From the NCBI GenBank assembly GCA_013399305.1, contig VXAI01000165.1, forward strand, positions 1,186,758-1,250,757: a stretch of DNA of 64,000 nt, written 5' to 3'. The notes beneath the pieces were generated by a model, which saw only the letters and a program-made list of their open reading frames with translations, searched no databases and was not told where the DNA came from. This stretch comes from Rostratula benghalensis (lineage: Eukaryota > Chordata > Aves > Charadriiformes > Rostratulidae). The translations under genes and the position numbers were made by a program. Position 1 is the stretch's first letter; each line of letters opens with the position of its first letter. Positions 34,657 through 47,136 of this stretch are shown one piece after another.

Positions 34657-36919
34657 GAAAATGAGCACAAAAGAGGAAGAAGAGGCAGAGCAATCCATAA
34701 GATGTGCAGCAGTGAGTTTCTGTAGCCCCCATATTGCTACATCAGGGCATGGGCAACTCATTGCAGCCTTTACACCACACTACAGAATGGAGATGACAAG
34801 AAAATGAGAATGGATTAGTAGGATAAGTAGGGAACAGTCCTACGAGAACCACAACAAACACTGGGACTGTGTCCTGGCCTAAACCACTTCTTAAATAAGT
34901 CATAGCGAAGCCTTGGGTTTCTTCAAAGGTTTCCTTCAAAAGAAGGAAATACAACTTCATCATGCTAGCAAGTATCAGAGATGGAATCATCCACCAGCAC
35001 CCCTGGGGCACTCAGGAATCCAAAATGTGCAGATCCAGAATTGGGGGCAGGATCACTGGATTAGGGAAAGCCTGGGGCCTTGATCTGATACTAGTCCTGG
35101 AGACTCCCCTGCAAACCACGCTGAGCACCACCAGCTTGTGCAGACCCCCAAAACGGAGGGAGTCAGCTCTTACGTGCTTAGCATGGAACGGCCTGCAAGG
35201 GATTTGGTGAATCCAGCTTAATTTCCCTGTGTCTTCTGGTGAAATCTGTATTGAAGTCATTATGATACCTCAGGCTTTTCCAGATGTGACAGCAAATGTC
35301 TGCAGGCACACTTTTTAACAGTCTGCGGGGGTTAGGAAGACATTTTATGATCTAGGTGGATGAGGCTGTTTAATGTCTGAGCAAAAAAAAAATAAAAAAA
35401 AAAATTAATGGCAAAGAGCTGCCTAACAAGCCTTTTTTCCTGAGTGATTGCTAGCCAGGCTAATGTGTATTTGGTCATAAACCAGCTGGGACATTTGGGA
35501 TGGATTAGTCCACTTTTGCACAACATATGCAGGAAGATGCTGAGAAGATATAACTGCTATGTTTTGATGCTGCATGAAACTATTGAGTTTCACAGTACAA
35601 AATTTGAGTTTTTTTTAACAAGGTGACCCTTGTCACTGGTTCATGTGAAAGGCATAGATTTTTGTTATGACATTTCCTTATGATATTTCATCTGTGCTTC
35701 CTTTCTGGCCCCTCCCTCACCCGCCATCTGCAAGATAAGTTTTTTTTTCTCCTATCAACCTGAGGAACATTCAGATATGACAGTAATCAGAGACAGACAT
35801 ACACCTCCAAGAAAGTGGGTCCACTTCATCCACTTCATTTTAGTGGGAAATACTAAGTCTGCTGCTCCCATGTGAAATTATGCTTTTTAATCACAGCCTT
35901 AATGTTTAGTAGTGATGTTACCTGAATGAATGGCCTATGGAAAGCATAACCAGAAGATGTGGAGGTCTTCTCTTCTGGAGTGTCCTCATACTTGAAGGTG
36001 GACAGTGCTGCTGCTGCCGTGTTTGATGAAGGAGAACTGGGCAACCATCTAATTTCAGTCTGTGTTATAAAATAACAATCTGGAGTCCTTAGCAGTTCCT
36101 GTAAGTAGGTTCTCATTGCTTCTAAGCCATAGAGGAGCTGCTTTAAAGAACCTTGAAATCATCCCTGGTATCTCAGGGAACATCTTCACTGCTAAGTAAG
36201 AGAGGTCCTGGGTGCAAGCTCAGGTCTTGGAAGCACCAGTTGTCCATGCTGCTTTGCCGTTAGCTCATTCTCAAACCCTGCTCTCAGGCAGAGGAGAGCC
36301 GAGGTGTTTGGACACAAGCCATGCTGTGACACTTGGCCTCAGGGCCAGCAAACCAAGCTCCGGTCGGCTTTATTTAGTAAAGTAGGTGTTGCTGATGAGA
36401 CTGCACCGTTTTTGGCTCCCTCTGCCCTGCACAGACCTTCCATACTGTCCCGGCAGGCTTTGCACCTTCAAACACCCCCACAAGTCTTTGTGCCACATCT
36501 CAGAGCTCGTAACACCTACCCTCAGTTTCTTACTGTAAAAACATTATTCTGGCAGGCTTCAGGGCAGCCCACTTAATATTTCAGACACTTTGAACTGAGC
36601 CCCCCCATCCCTCCTCCAATAACTGCTATGAACTAGGGCCATGGGGCATCACACAGGACCCAAAGGAGGCTGAAGGCCAAATGCCATGTGCTGTGGACCA
36701 GGCAGTCTGCTGGCAACCCCAAGCTGTGTGCGGCGATAGAAACCAGGCTGCTTGCCTGGACTTCAAGTCTAGATGGAAGAACAACCTTCTTTTTTTTTTT
36801 TTTTTTTTTTGGTCACTACAGGAGAAATCATCATAGATTTAGATGAACCATGCCCTTAAAAAGCAAGAAAGACTTTTGCCAGTGCAGACGTTAGAAATAG
36901 TTTGTGAGATATACATACA
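34657..36919. other. Intergenic sequence holding a candidate minus-strand exon
   Basis: Apart from the 35922-36059 candidate, only A-rich and T-rich runs are seen (35384-35405, 36789-36811). Confidence 0.5.
35922..36059 (-). CDS. Candidate unassigned 46-codon exon on the minus strand
   Basis: On the minus strand TTATTTTATAACACAG is followed by a 138-base open stretch beginning ACT GAA ATT. It ends TTC ATT CAG directly before GTAACA. Both borders look like splice sites and the piece is symmetric (phase 0/0). The peptide includes STFKYEDTPEEKTSTSSGYA and HRPFIQ and looks protein-like. It matches neither UVRAG nor any other gene I recognise. It lies alone in a gene-poor tract, so it may be chance or part of a noncoding transcript. 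Confidence 0.22.
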
Positions 36920-37340
36920 TGAAATCATAAAATGGTTGGAGTTGGAAGGGACCCCAAAGATCATCCAGTTCCAGCCCCCCTGTTATGGGCAGGGACACCT
37001 CCCACCAGACCAGGTTGCTCCAAGCCCCATCCAGCCTGGCCTTGAACCCCTCCAGGGATGGGGCAGCTACAGCCTCTCTGGGCAACCTGTTCCAGTGTCT
37101 CATCACCCTCACAGGAAAGAATTTATTTCTAGTATCTAATCTATATCTCCCTTCTTTCAATTTAAATCCGTTACCCCTTCATCTTATGTTTCCCCTCCCT
37201 GACCAAGAGTCCCTCCCCATCTCTCTTTAAGGACTGGAAGGAGCTTTAAGGTCTCCCCAGAGCCTTCTCTTCTCCAGGCTGAGCAACCCAAACTCTCTCA
37301 GCCTGTCCTCACAGCATAGGTGCTCCAGCCCTTGAAGCGT
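36920..37340 (-). mobile_element. CR1 fragment, antisense
   Basis: It starts ATGAAATCATAAAATGGTTGGAGTTGGAAGGGACC. It contains the GGGCAGGGACACCTCCCACCAGACCAGGTTGCTC block and ends CTCAGCCTGTCCTCACAGCATAGGTGCTCCAGCCC. About 420 bp. Confidence 0.94.
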
Positions 37341-38143
37341 CATTCACATCAACTCAATTTATCATGAAAAAGTGTCCAACTCCTGCCTGCCTTACATGGA
37401 CAACGTGCACTTGAACAGTTACTACATCTCAGCCAACATGTGGCAATACCACATGGGTTGCCGAAACTGGGTTGTGTGTTCGAGTCCCAGTGTCCAGCTG
37501 CTCAGAGAAGATGGGTTGCCTATCCCCAAAGGGGCAGCAGATGTGGACTGCTCTGTGAGAGAGAAACCCCAGCTTGTCTTTAATCCAGACTGCGTGGCTT
37601 TGACATTCCGGACTTGTCTGGACATTGTGGCAGATAGTACAGCCAACCTCTAGGTTCCCCAAACAGCAAGAGCATGGGTACGTTGTTATATATACAAAAG
37701 GATCTTGTGCCAAAATCTTTGTGGTTTAACTCTGGTCAGTAGCCTGGATATGATCTACAGGAGTGACTTGACTGTGTAGGAAGAGGTAGGTAGGTGCTCA
37801 GACAAAGACTCTGCATAAAGTCATACACATGCTTTGGAGTCTGGTTGCTCAATGAGAAAATGACTGAAGGGTCACTACTGAAAAAGCTTTTCTGGCTTTG
37901 GCTTGAGGAGTTCACATCTCTTGATTCAATGACCCTGTTGTTAGCCTGGAAGAGCCAGCCTGTGGAGTTGTGAAATCCAGCAGCTCATCTCCCAGTTAGT
38001 CAACTTCACGAGCCTTTTCCTTCACTCCTGACTGCACATAGACACTGCTGTCCCATTCCTATAGTTATTGGGGGAAGATTCCTTAAATCTCACATCTGGC
38101 TGCCTCCAAGGAGATATGTGTCTTTATATTTTACCCTCAGGCA
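37341..38143. other. Intergenic sequence between two CR1 copies
   Basis: Contains TGTTCGAGTCC at about 37476, which resembles a Pol III B-box, but no matching A-box or tRNA fold was found. No gene was recognised. Confidence 0.5.
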
Positions 38144-38670
38144 TCACCTGAGTACCTGGACTACTGTGTCCAGCTTTGGAGTCCTCAACACAGGAGGGCA
38201 TGGACCTGTTGGAAAGGGTCCAGCAGAGTTTCACCAAAGTGATCAGAGGGCTGGAGCACCTCTCCTACAAAGACAGGCTGAGAGAGCTGGGCTTGTTCAA
38301 CCTGGAGAAGAGCAGGCTCCAGGGAGACCTTAGAGCAGCCTTCCAGTATCTGAAGGGAGTCTACAGGAGAGATGGAGAGGGACTCTTTATCAGGGAGTGG
38401 AGCACTAGGACGAGGGGCAATGGTTTTAAAATGAAGGGAGATTTAGGTTAGATACTAGAAATAAATTATTTCCTGTGCGGGTGGTTAGACACAGAAACAG
38501 GTTGCCCAGAGAAGTTGTGGATGCCTCATTCCTGGAAGCGTTCAAGACCAGGATGGATGGGTCTTTGAGCAACCTGGTCTAGTGAAGAGTGTCCCTGCCC
38601 ATGGCAGGGGGTTGGAAGTTGATGATCTTTAAGATCCCTTCCAACTCTAACCTTTCTATGATTCTATGAT
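38144..38670 (+). mobile_element. CR1 fragment
   Basis: It opens CACCTGAGTACCTGGACTACTGTGTCCAGCTTTGGAGTCC. It runs through CTGAGAGAGCTGGGCTTGTTCAACCTGGAGAAGAG to CCTTTCTATGATTCTATGATC. Sense orientation, about 525 bp, one of the longer copies here. Confidence 0.94.
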
Positions 38671-39701
38671 CACTGCATGAAGTTGCTTTGGAGATCCCAT
38701 GTCAGGCAGGGCAAACGAGGCAGGCTTGCCAGCTGTGATACCAGCTCATCTGCAAGGGTGGAAGTGGTGTGCCTCAGTCCAACAATAAGAGAGGCTCAAC
38801 AGGTCCTCAGAGATAACATGGTAGGAGAACTCTCTCTCCCAGTGAACCTGAAAGGCGAGGCAGATCCTTCACCACCCACCTCTCTTCTCACAAGGAGATC
38901 ACATGGGGAAACCTGGGCTTTTATAAGATGGAAATGTCTACTCACTGACTTCAGGCAGTGAGGAGGTAGCAGTTTCACCACTATCAAGCCAGGCTGGATA
39001 TGATTTGACATCCAAAACAAATCCCAGCAGGCTTACAACCCCCTGGATGTCTCTCCCTTCTGTACAGCACTCAGGTCTCAGAGGTCACGGGTGTTATTGC
39101 TACAATAAAAAAAATAATGTAAGCTCTCTGTCTGCCAGGTATGCTGCACTTCAGAAATGCCACACGTATTCCCAGCCTTTAGGAATTTCCACAAATCCTA
39201 CCCATTTAAAACAGATCCCACAGCTGCTTCCCCTGCAAAAATCCAGCTGCGTCTTCTATTGTGCCTTTACAGTGATTATCAGATTTTCCCCCAGTTTAGC
39301 AGAGCTGCAACTTACACAATCTTCACCTCTGAAGCACGAAGAGAAAGAAGAAAATAACAGGGCACAATGTCTCCTTTAGCTATTATTCCACCAGGGCCAG
39401 CCATGCTACCGAAAGGGAAATCCCTGCACAAATTAAGGAAATTCAGATATTTCTTTCATTCTGAGAGGCACTCCCGACAGAGCCAGGGCTTGTTTCCAAA
39501 GTCATGGCTGCATTCCAGCATCAGAGAAACTTTATTATGCAAATATTGACCAGCGTTGAAGGAAACAGCAATATAAAACTGTCAAAGGTGACAAAACCTA
39601 TTCTGCTTGGGCTGTAACATCTGAAGCCAAATTTTGGGAGCATTGTTTCACTGGTGAGATGTCTTTTGGAAGGAGAGAGTAGCAGGGAATGGTCTGTGAT
39701 T
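38671..39701. other. Intergenic sequence
   Basis: No gene or repeat family was recognised; several short open frames without recognisable content. Confidence 0.5.
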
Positions 39702-39886
39702 CTTTTTCTTTTCTTTTCTTTTCTTTTCTTTTCTTTTCTTTTCTTTTCTTTTCTTTTCTTTTCTTTTCTTTTCTTTTCTTTTCTTTTCTTNTTCTTTTCT
39801 TTTCTTTTCTTTTCTTTTCTTTTCTTTTCTTTTCTTTTCTTTTCTTTTCTTTTCTTTTCTTTTCTTTTCTTTTCTTTTCTTTTCTT
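39702..39886. repeat. Microsatellite (TTTTC)n with an ambiguous base
   Basis: About 36 copies of a pentamer, interrupted at 39791 by the only N seen in this window. The N probably marks an uncertain length or join in assembly. The true array may be longer or shorter. Confidence 0.97.
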
Positions 39887-41085
39887 CTTATTTTGTTTTG
39901 TTTGGGGAAATTTTAGTCCTGGAAATAATGACGGAAACACCAGCAAATGCACAGAATGCTGTTATTGTCCAGGACTTAGTTGCACAACGATCCAAACAAT
40001 GATCCAATGTGTAGACCAAAATTAATAAAGACCTACCTGGCAGGAACATGAAGAGGAACATTATGTGTTATGGACTGGCCCCAGGAATGAGAATGCTGAA
40101 TGGAAGAATATTGGAATAAGATGGGAACTCCACCTCCAGTGAAGCCGATGGAAAAGTCCAAAGGAGACCCAGGAATGATGGGGCAGGAACTCAGTAATGA
40201 TATACAAGTTGTAAGGTTTGAGGCGAAAGTCAGGGGTCACACAGACAAGGGTTTAAGTTACGCATTGCAAAGGGAGAGCCAAGAAGTCTAAATATTTGCA
40301 GCTTGTGTGCAGAGAGGCTGGAGAAGACATAAGGACACAGCACAACCCCACAGGCTATGTAGGTGTGAGTTGGAGCAGCATCTTGCCCTTAAAATGACTT
40401 CATCTGCCTCCGCAGACAACTGAGTTAAATCTTCACAAGCTGAGGAGAGACACTTTCAAAAGGCATCTCTACCCATTTCTTGTCATTACAAAAGTGATAA
40501 AAAAAAGAATTACTACATTAATCCAGGTCACAGATGCTGTCCCTTACCCAGAAGTAGTCAGAAACAAGCGTTTAAAAAAGTATTTGAAAAAAGCAAGTAA
40601 TGACACCTCCTTCCTTTGCCATACCCTCCTGGCTTCTGACATGGGTGAGTCTAAGGTACAGTTTTATTGTAATCAAATGCAAATACACCAGAACCACATT
40701 TCATCCTCAGGAACTCCCACTGGATCTGAAGGAGAATTTGGCCCTGAGGTAAGGGTTACTTGAACTGATATTCTCTTCTCTGCTGCTTCTCTCCTGTTAG
40801 ACAGGCCAGCTCTAAGCCACGTTTACATCATCAGTATATAGATGCTTCCTGATGACTCTGGAGGGTATCTTTTTTTATTAAAAAATTGCCTCTTCCTTTT
40901 CCCTTCAGGCTCCCCTCATTGTATATATTATCAGCAGCATGGATGGTGTGAAAAACAGAGTTTTTACCCTATCCCTGAGCTGGCATATGAATCAAGAGCC
41001 AAGGATGGGCATTGCTTGTCAACACTGGTATCTAGACAAAGTTTGTTGTCCACATTCCCTTAATACCTCATCTTAACAAGTAACA
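39887..41085. other. Intergenic sequence
   Basis: No gene or repeat was recognised between the TTTTC array and the next CR1. Confidence 0.5.
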
Positions 41086-41360
41086 GGTGATAAGACATGA
41101 GGAATTGGCTTCAAGGTGTGACAGAGGAGGTTTAGGATGGATATTAGGAAAAATTCTTCAATGAAAGGGTTATTAAATGTTGAAAGAACCTGCCCAGGGG
41201 AAGTGATGGAGTTACCATCCCTGGAGGTATTTAAAAGCTGGGCAGATGTAGTGCAGAGAGACATGGGTTAGTGATGGTTTTTGTCAGTGTTACATTGGTA
41301 GTTGGGGTCTATGATCTTAGAGGTCTCTTCCAACCTCAAAAATTTTATAATTCTATGATT
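41086..41360 (+). mobile_element. CR1 fragment
   Basis: It contains GGTTTAGGATGGATATTAGGAAAAATTCTTC, the CTGCCCAGGGGAAGTGATGGAG block and the tail GATCTTAGAGGTCTCTTCCAACCTCAAAAATTTTATAATTCTATGATTT. Sense orientation, about 275 bp. Confidence 0.92.
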
Positions 41361-44300
41361 TAATATCTGACCATGGTGAATAAACTGTACTCCTGTGTTG
41401 CCTGTCTCCTTCAACTGACTATAGAGATAATGTAGTTGGCGGTACACCACATGTTAATTTTTCATGACAATTAGCAAATTGTCAAATGAGCATATTACCA
41501 AAAACTCACAGAAGGCATGGGCTTTCCATGCCCCCCTTATTCCCTGTGTCTGTGGGGGATCAAGTGTTTGTTCAACCGTGTGATGCTACCTTGGTCTACA
41601 TACAATATTCTCTTCTGGGTTTGACATCTTAGAGGTGTTAAAGTGAAAAAAATGTTAATTGGGACCTTTGGCAATGTCACAGTTTCTTCGAAAGAATCTT
41701 GTTGTTCATGGGGTCTGGCCAAGGCTCACAAAAAGGGGCACCATGTTTGTCGCCCTTGCCCAAAAACCTGTTAAGGCACAAACCAGGAGTTTGTCATTGA
41801 AAAGCACTGGTCTCGGCCCGTGCTACATGTTCAAGTTGCTTACAAGAGCAAATGTTGCTCTGTCTGAGCTGGCACTGGTCACTGTGTCTCTACACAGGGG
41901 AGATACGTTTCTTGCAGAAAAAATGGGGTGAAAAGCTCTAACACTGAGTCTCTGCAAGTGCAATAGAAGAAAATGGATGCTGGTGCTTCTTTTGCAACTT
42001 TCCATGTTTCTCAGAGCAGGGGAGAGGAGACCTCATACCAGCCCATCTCCCCATGGTTCTCTCTCCCCTTCCCTACCTTGTTTATTTAGGTGCAGGAGGC
42101 TGATCTGGCCCTGAGGAGGACTCTGCCCAACCTGACATGGTCTCAGCAGAAACAGAGATGGGCAAGATATTTTACTTTACATTTAAGGGGGGGTAGGCAT
42201 TAAAAAAAAAGCCCAGCAGATGACACTTTCCCAGAATGGTCTGCAATGAAGAGCAAATCTGCAAACAAGCCCCCAGGAAGATGGGATTTACAGGGGAAAG
42301 TTAGTGATACAGGGATTGCTTCTTCCAAGGTACCAGGCAGAAAGTGGTCCAGGGAGCTGTTACAGTAAGAATAACACACATATACTCATACATACACACA
42401 CACAAAGGAAAAAAAAAAAAAGATGCAGAGGAATCTAGACTTGTTAAAGCCTTTTCCTTGCTGGCCCTGTCTGGCAGAGCTCGAGTTTTAAAATACCAAT
42501 GCTTTTTCTTGTCACTCTCAGTTTTAATTTATTATTTTTTTAAATCAATAAATATCCCTCCACTCCTCCATCTGGAGGATTCCTCCTTCATCCCACCACT
42601 GCCAAGCTGATCAGAGCCACCTATGCAATGCCATTTGATCCAGAACATATTTCAATCTTGGCCCGTTCTCAGCCTCATAAATTCCTGACATGATTCGGGA
42701 GGCGTTTCTGTTGGAAATAGCTCTCTGCTCCGCTTTCGTATTTATAGAGATTGGTGCTGCCTCTGATCTGAGGCCAAACATTAGGAATAATTGCAGCAGG
42801 AAGCAGGACAGAGCTCGACATACTTTTTGTCTGGATTGTTTTAATTTCAAGATCATGGAAGTACCCCACTTATTAATGTTAAGAGGGGGAAAAAAAAAAA
42901 AAAGCAGCATTGTTCAGGAATTTTCTATTTTAATTTTTTTCTTTTTTTATTGCTTTTGTTAGAAGCAGAGAGGGAATCATTATGCTTGCTGCTGAGGACA
43001 GGGAGGTGAATTATATGTTAGTGACTTATTAATTCAGGAATCCTGTCCCTGCAGATTAGACCAGAGGTCCCCACTTTTTTTTATTTTTCTGCTTGTTGAA
43101 ACAAAGCCAGGAAATGCACACAGCTCTGTGTCCGCGTGTGCATGTGTGTGTCTATGTGTGCATGATGGGAGGGAGGGGGTTGCAGAGCTGTAGGTGGGCC
43201 CCCAGAAACATCAGCCACACAGTCAGGGCTGAAGCTGCACATGGACAAGGTGCTAACGCTGGCAATTTGGAAGGAGCCACACATCCAGCCAAGGGTATTG
43301 CCCCTACTCAAGGCGTGAAGTCCTTGGCCATGCAGCTCAGAGCTGAGAAGGGAAAGCTGCAGGATGTGGATGCCAGCAGCCTTCAGACACACCAAATCTG
43401 AACTAGGGTAGCCATGTTTGGAAGTGAGAGACACGTGCTGGAAGCCTGTGCTGAAGCCCATTGAAGTTGACAGAAAAACATTTTTCACTTCAGTAGGCTC
43501 TGGGCAACACTTGGAGGTGAAGCTAAGAGGAAGGATGGGGAAAAGCAGAGAGCAAAGCTTCCCCAGTACAGGAATGCCAGGCAGTCTATGAGGTGGAACC
43601 ATGGGCCTCCTGATGCTCAGAAACCCCATTGTGACCATCTCCCACCCCTGTCTGGCCATCAACACAATCACCAGGTTGTGAGGGACATCGCTGAAGCACA
43701 GAGAGAGCTGATGAAGTAGGATCTTGCTGCAAAAGAGGCAGAGGGCTGTCTTCTCCCACTGCCATAATTTCTCCATAGTGTTGCTTCGGTACAACAGGGA
43801 TTTAGCCTTGCTCCAATCTTACTGCCTTCAGAAGAAAGTACTTTAGAAACTTGCTTAAGTACCCATTGTTTCAGTAAAACCCTTAGAGTCATTCTTAGGT
43901 ACATGTTGAAATGTGTTCCTGAGTAGGGGTCCTGAATTTGAACTCTTGCCCCTTGAGAAAGAAACATGGCTGTGATTTAATTGCTGGGTAATAATTTTGG
44001 GAAAAGAGGAGATGTCTTCTGCCAAATCCTGGGCTGTGTTGGTTCAAGCCTACCCCTGTTGCTGGTTACTGAGAGCTCTCTTAATTGAGCATAGGTACAG
44101 GTTAAGAGCTGCCATAAGTTCAGAGGGGAAAATCGTCCACGCTTCCACAAAGAGCTACAATCATATTAGCTTAACACAAGGGAATAATAAAAGGCTCTAC
44201 TCAGAGAAAAAAAAAAAAAATAGCAAGAGCCAACATCTGGGAGCCGAAGCCAAAAAAACATTGGTTACAAGCAAGTGAGCCTTGTAAATTGAAGGTGGAG

Positions 44301-46957
44301 GTTGACAGCCTGGGGTGTTCTGTTAAGGAATGGTTAAAGGCTTGGCCAATCTTCAGGGTGCCTTCAGGAAAAGATACTTTAAACAAATCCAGGTCACTGG
44401 GCTCAGTCCAGTTTTGAGGTGAAAGTGTCTGTTCTGTTCTGTGCAGATCAAATTAGGGGTTCTATGGTTTCTGCCATCCTTAACATCTCTGAATAGAGAA
44501 ATCCCAGGAAGCACTCATGCACTTCTTAAGCTGACAGAGAAAATGGAAATGAAGCCGTCTCAAATTGCTTCTTGGATCATCAGTCATATTGTGCATTTGT
44601 GATTTTCCCAGAACAACCTGCGGAATTAGTTCAGACACAGTTTTGAAAAATATTGCAGTGATGGGAAAAGAGACAAGGGACAATCCATGCTGATTGGGGC
44701 AGAAAACAACTGCCCTGTCTGGCTGTTGGCATGACGGTATCTTTGGTGTCCTTCATGATGTTTCTAACAGCAGCACACAGAACTGTCATGGCCTCAGGTG
44801 TTGAGTCGACTGCCTCAATAAAAAAAATGCCAGCAGCTGAAGGAGGATGGAATATAAACATCATTTAGGATCCTGGAGCAAAATGAGAACAAAAGCAGTA
44901 TAAGTCTTGTGGTATTCAAACTGGATCATTCTTTCCTGAGCTCCTGCACCTTCTTGGAGGTAGGACAGAAAGACTAACCTAGTGTAGCCTTTCCTACACT
45001 ATTACATGGGAGAAAACTCATAGACATGCAGTAAGAAATTCAGAAGAAAGGATGTAAAAAAAGATGGATTAATTCTGTTTTTCATCCAGGAAGATGAGGC
45101 AGTGAAAGCTATAAAGGAAGGCTATAGCAAAATGGCGGATTAAGCAATTATTTTGAGTCTATACCACATCCCTGCCATTCCAGTAGCACCTTCCCATGGA
45201 GCTGAGCACCTCAAGCCATAATTGTGGCTGGCAGATATGTTTCCCTGGAGTCTTTGCCACAGTTAAGTCACAATAACCTCCCTCCAGGAAAAGAAGTAGC
45301 TCTGAAAAAATTAACAAGCTCAGCATTGCCTTCCATCTTTGAAGTGACCCTTGACAGGCTTCAGTCTCCCTCAGAATCTCATGCTAGTAAAAAATATTTC
45401 CTTTATTTGAAAAAAAAAAAATTAAGGGTAATAGAAAAAGGGAGAACATAAAATAGACAGAAAGGAAGCCTGGGACAGATGCCAGAAGATCTGATGCTAA
45501 TCAGCTCCAGATAACATTCAAGTCCAACATTTCTTTCCCTTGGGATGGTACCCAGGACACAGCGCCAGGAGGATGTCAGTGCTGAGACTCCAGTGCTCGC
45601 CTGCACCACCGGGGAAAGGGAATCTGCAAATATTTAGTCTGCCAGAAAGACTATTCCAATTAGTGTATGTCAGATCAAGGCCTGAAGGATTCTGAAACAT
45701 GTAAGGGTTTGGACAGGGCTTACCCAAGTCACAGAAGGGTCGTCACTTACTTAAAACTATTAGTATCTGACAAGCATGTACATTGCCAGGCACTTAAACC
45801 AGAAACTGCTTAATTTACACTAACAGTCGTGGGATGGATCCCATTTAGTGTGAATTCCTGTGTCCCCAGAAAGCTGAGGCCTGGGCTGATTTCATCCCCT
45901 GGAAATTTGCTTATTCATAAATAAAAAACACCACCCAACATTATCTGAGCTGAGGGAAGGAGCCTGTCTCAGAAGACAGGGTGTCATCACCCCGCTGTGT
46001 TGTTGCTGGCTTCAGTCTGACCATTGGTCCTAATATGGTTGTGGTTAATTCTTACACCAACAGTCGCGGACAAGCAAGGACTTTTTTGGAAATGAAGGGA
46101 AAGGGACTGCAGAGCCCCATGTGAATGTTTGAGTGAAGAGAGTCATGTCAGCAGATGCAGCAACACCAGCATCATGCTGGTTGTGGGCAGGGGGCTCTTC
46201 TCACCCGCCTTCATTTTTTCCACACTGTGGTTATTTATTTCATTTCTTCAGATAAAGGAAGGAAAATCTTTAGGTCAAGACAACAAACAACAAAGAGACC
46301 TAGAGCAACTGACAGGGTGGAATTTAAAGTTCAGCCTTAAGTGCAGACACTGGTTTAATCCCTGTCCCAGCTCCAAAACCAGACAGGATGTCCTCAGCAT
46401 AGAAATGCCTGGCCACCCCCTCCCAGAAAGGTGCTAACAACCTGATAGCAAGTCCAGGTTTCTCTGCCAAAAGGGCAAATAAATCTCTGAGCTCAATCTC
46501 TTGCCAACACCAACCATCCCAGCTACACATTAATGGATAAGGAAAGCAGGCCGGTTTTGATCTCAGATTGTGACTCACGTCCACACAGTTAAGATCCCCT
46601 TTTTCTGCCCCAAAACTGCCTGGCAAATAGTCTGTGGCCAGTGTTCGGGCAATGTGGCCAAAACCATCCAAGGAGTAACACTCAACCAGCCTCTACAAGT
46701 GATCCCATGCACTGCAGACCCCAAAATCTTCTAGAGAGACGAGAGAGAAGCAGGCACCCTCTCTCCACCCCAACAGGTTGAAGTAGGATATTTTGGAGAT
46801 GAAGGTTGGTGGGTTGAACCAAGCTTTGGATGTGGACTGGATTGCCACAGGGTCCTAGTCTGGATGGTTGAGGAGGCTAACTCGAAGTGAGATGAACCCC
46901 TGCCGCCATTACCTGCTGTCTCAGGTCGTTCATCTGGAGGGGTAAGGACAAGATGAG
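41361..46957. other. Intergenic sequence
   Basis: About 5.6 kb without a recognised gene. It holds a 237-codon minus-strand open frame (43081-43794) of no known family, A-runs at 42409, 42891 and 44207, a TG-rich patch (43132-43160), and an 18-base motif repeated at 45815 and 46052. Confidence 0.5.
42372..42403. repeat. Short (CA)n-like microsatellite
   Basis: CATATACTCATACATACACACACACA is an imperfect CA/TACA run followed by an A-run at 42409-42420. Confidence 0.7.
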
Positions 46958-47136
46958 ATCATAGAATCATAGAATCATGGACCAGTTAGAGTTGGAAGGG
47001 AACTTAAAAACCATTGAGCTCCAATCCCCCTGCCATGGGCAGGGACACCTCCCACCAGACCAGGTTGCTCAAAGCCCCCTCCAGCCTGGTCTTGAACCCC
47101 TCCAGGGATGGGGCATCCACAACTTCCCTGGGCAAT
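46958..47136 (-). mobile_element. CR1 3'-end fragment, antisense
   Basis: It starts ATCATAGAATCATAGAATCATGGACCAGTTAGAGTTGGAAGGG and contains the GGGCAGGGACACCTCCCACCAGACCAGG block. It stops abruptly after CTTCCCTGGGCAATGAGG. About 180 bp. Confidence 0.94.

Noticed and set aside
37440..37500. tRNA-like B-box TGTTCGAGTCC
   Set aside because: No A-box at proper spacing and no cloverleaf; probably chance, or at most an unrecognisable SINE.
39521..40025. Open frames of FFSFL or KRKEK repeats
   Set aside because: Artefacts of the (TTTTC)n array, which lacks stops in these frames.
46324..46400. MIR-like core on the minus strand (GAGCTGGGACAGGGATTAAACCAG)
   Set aside because: Only about 25 bases resemble the MIR B-box region and the flanks do not follow the consensus.
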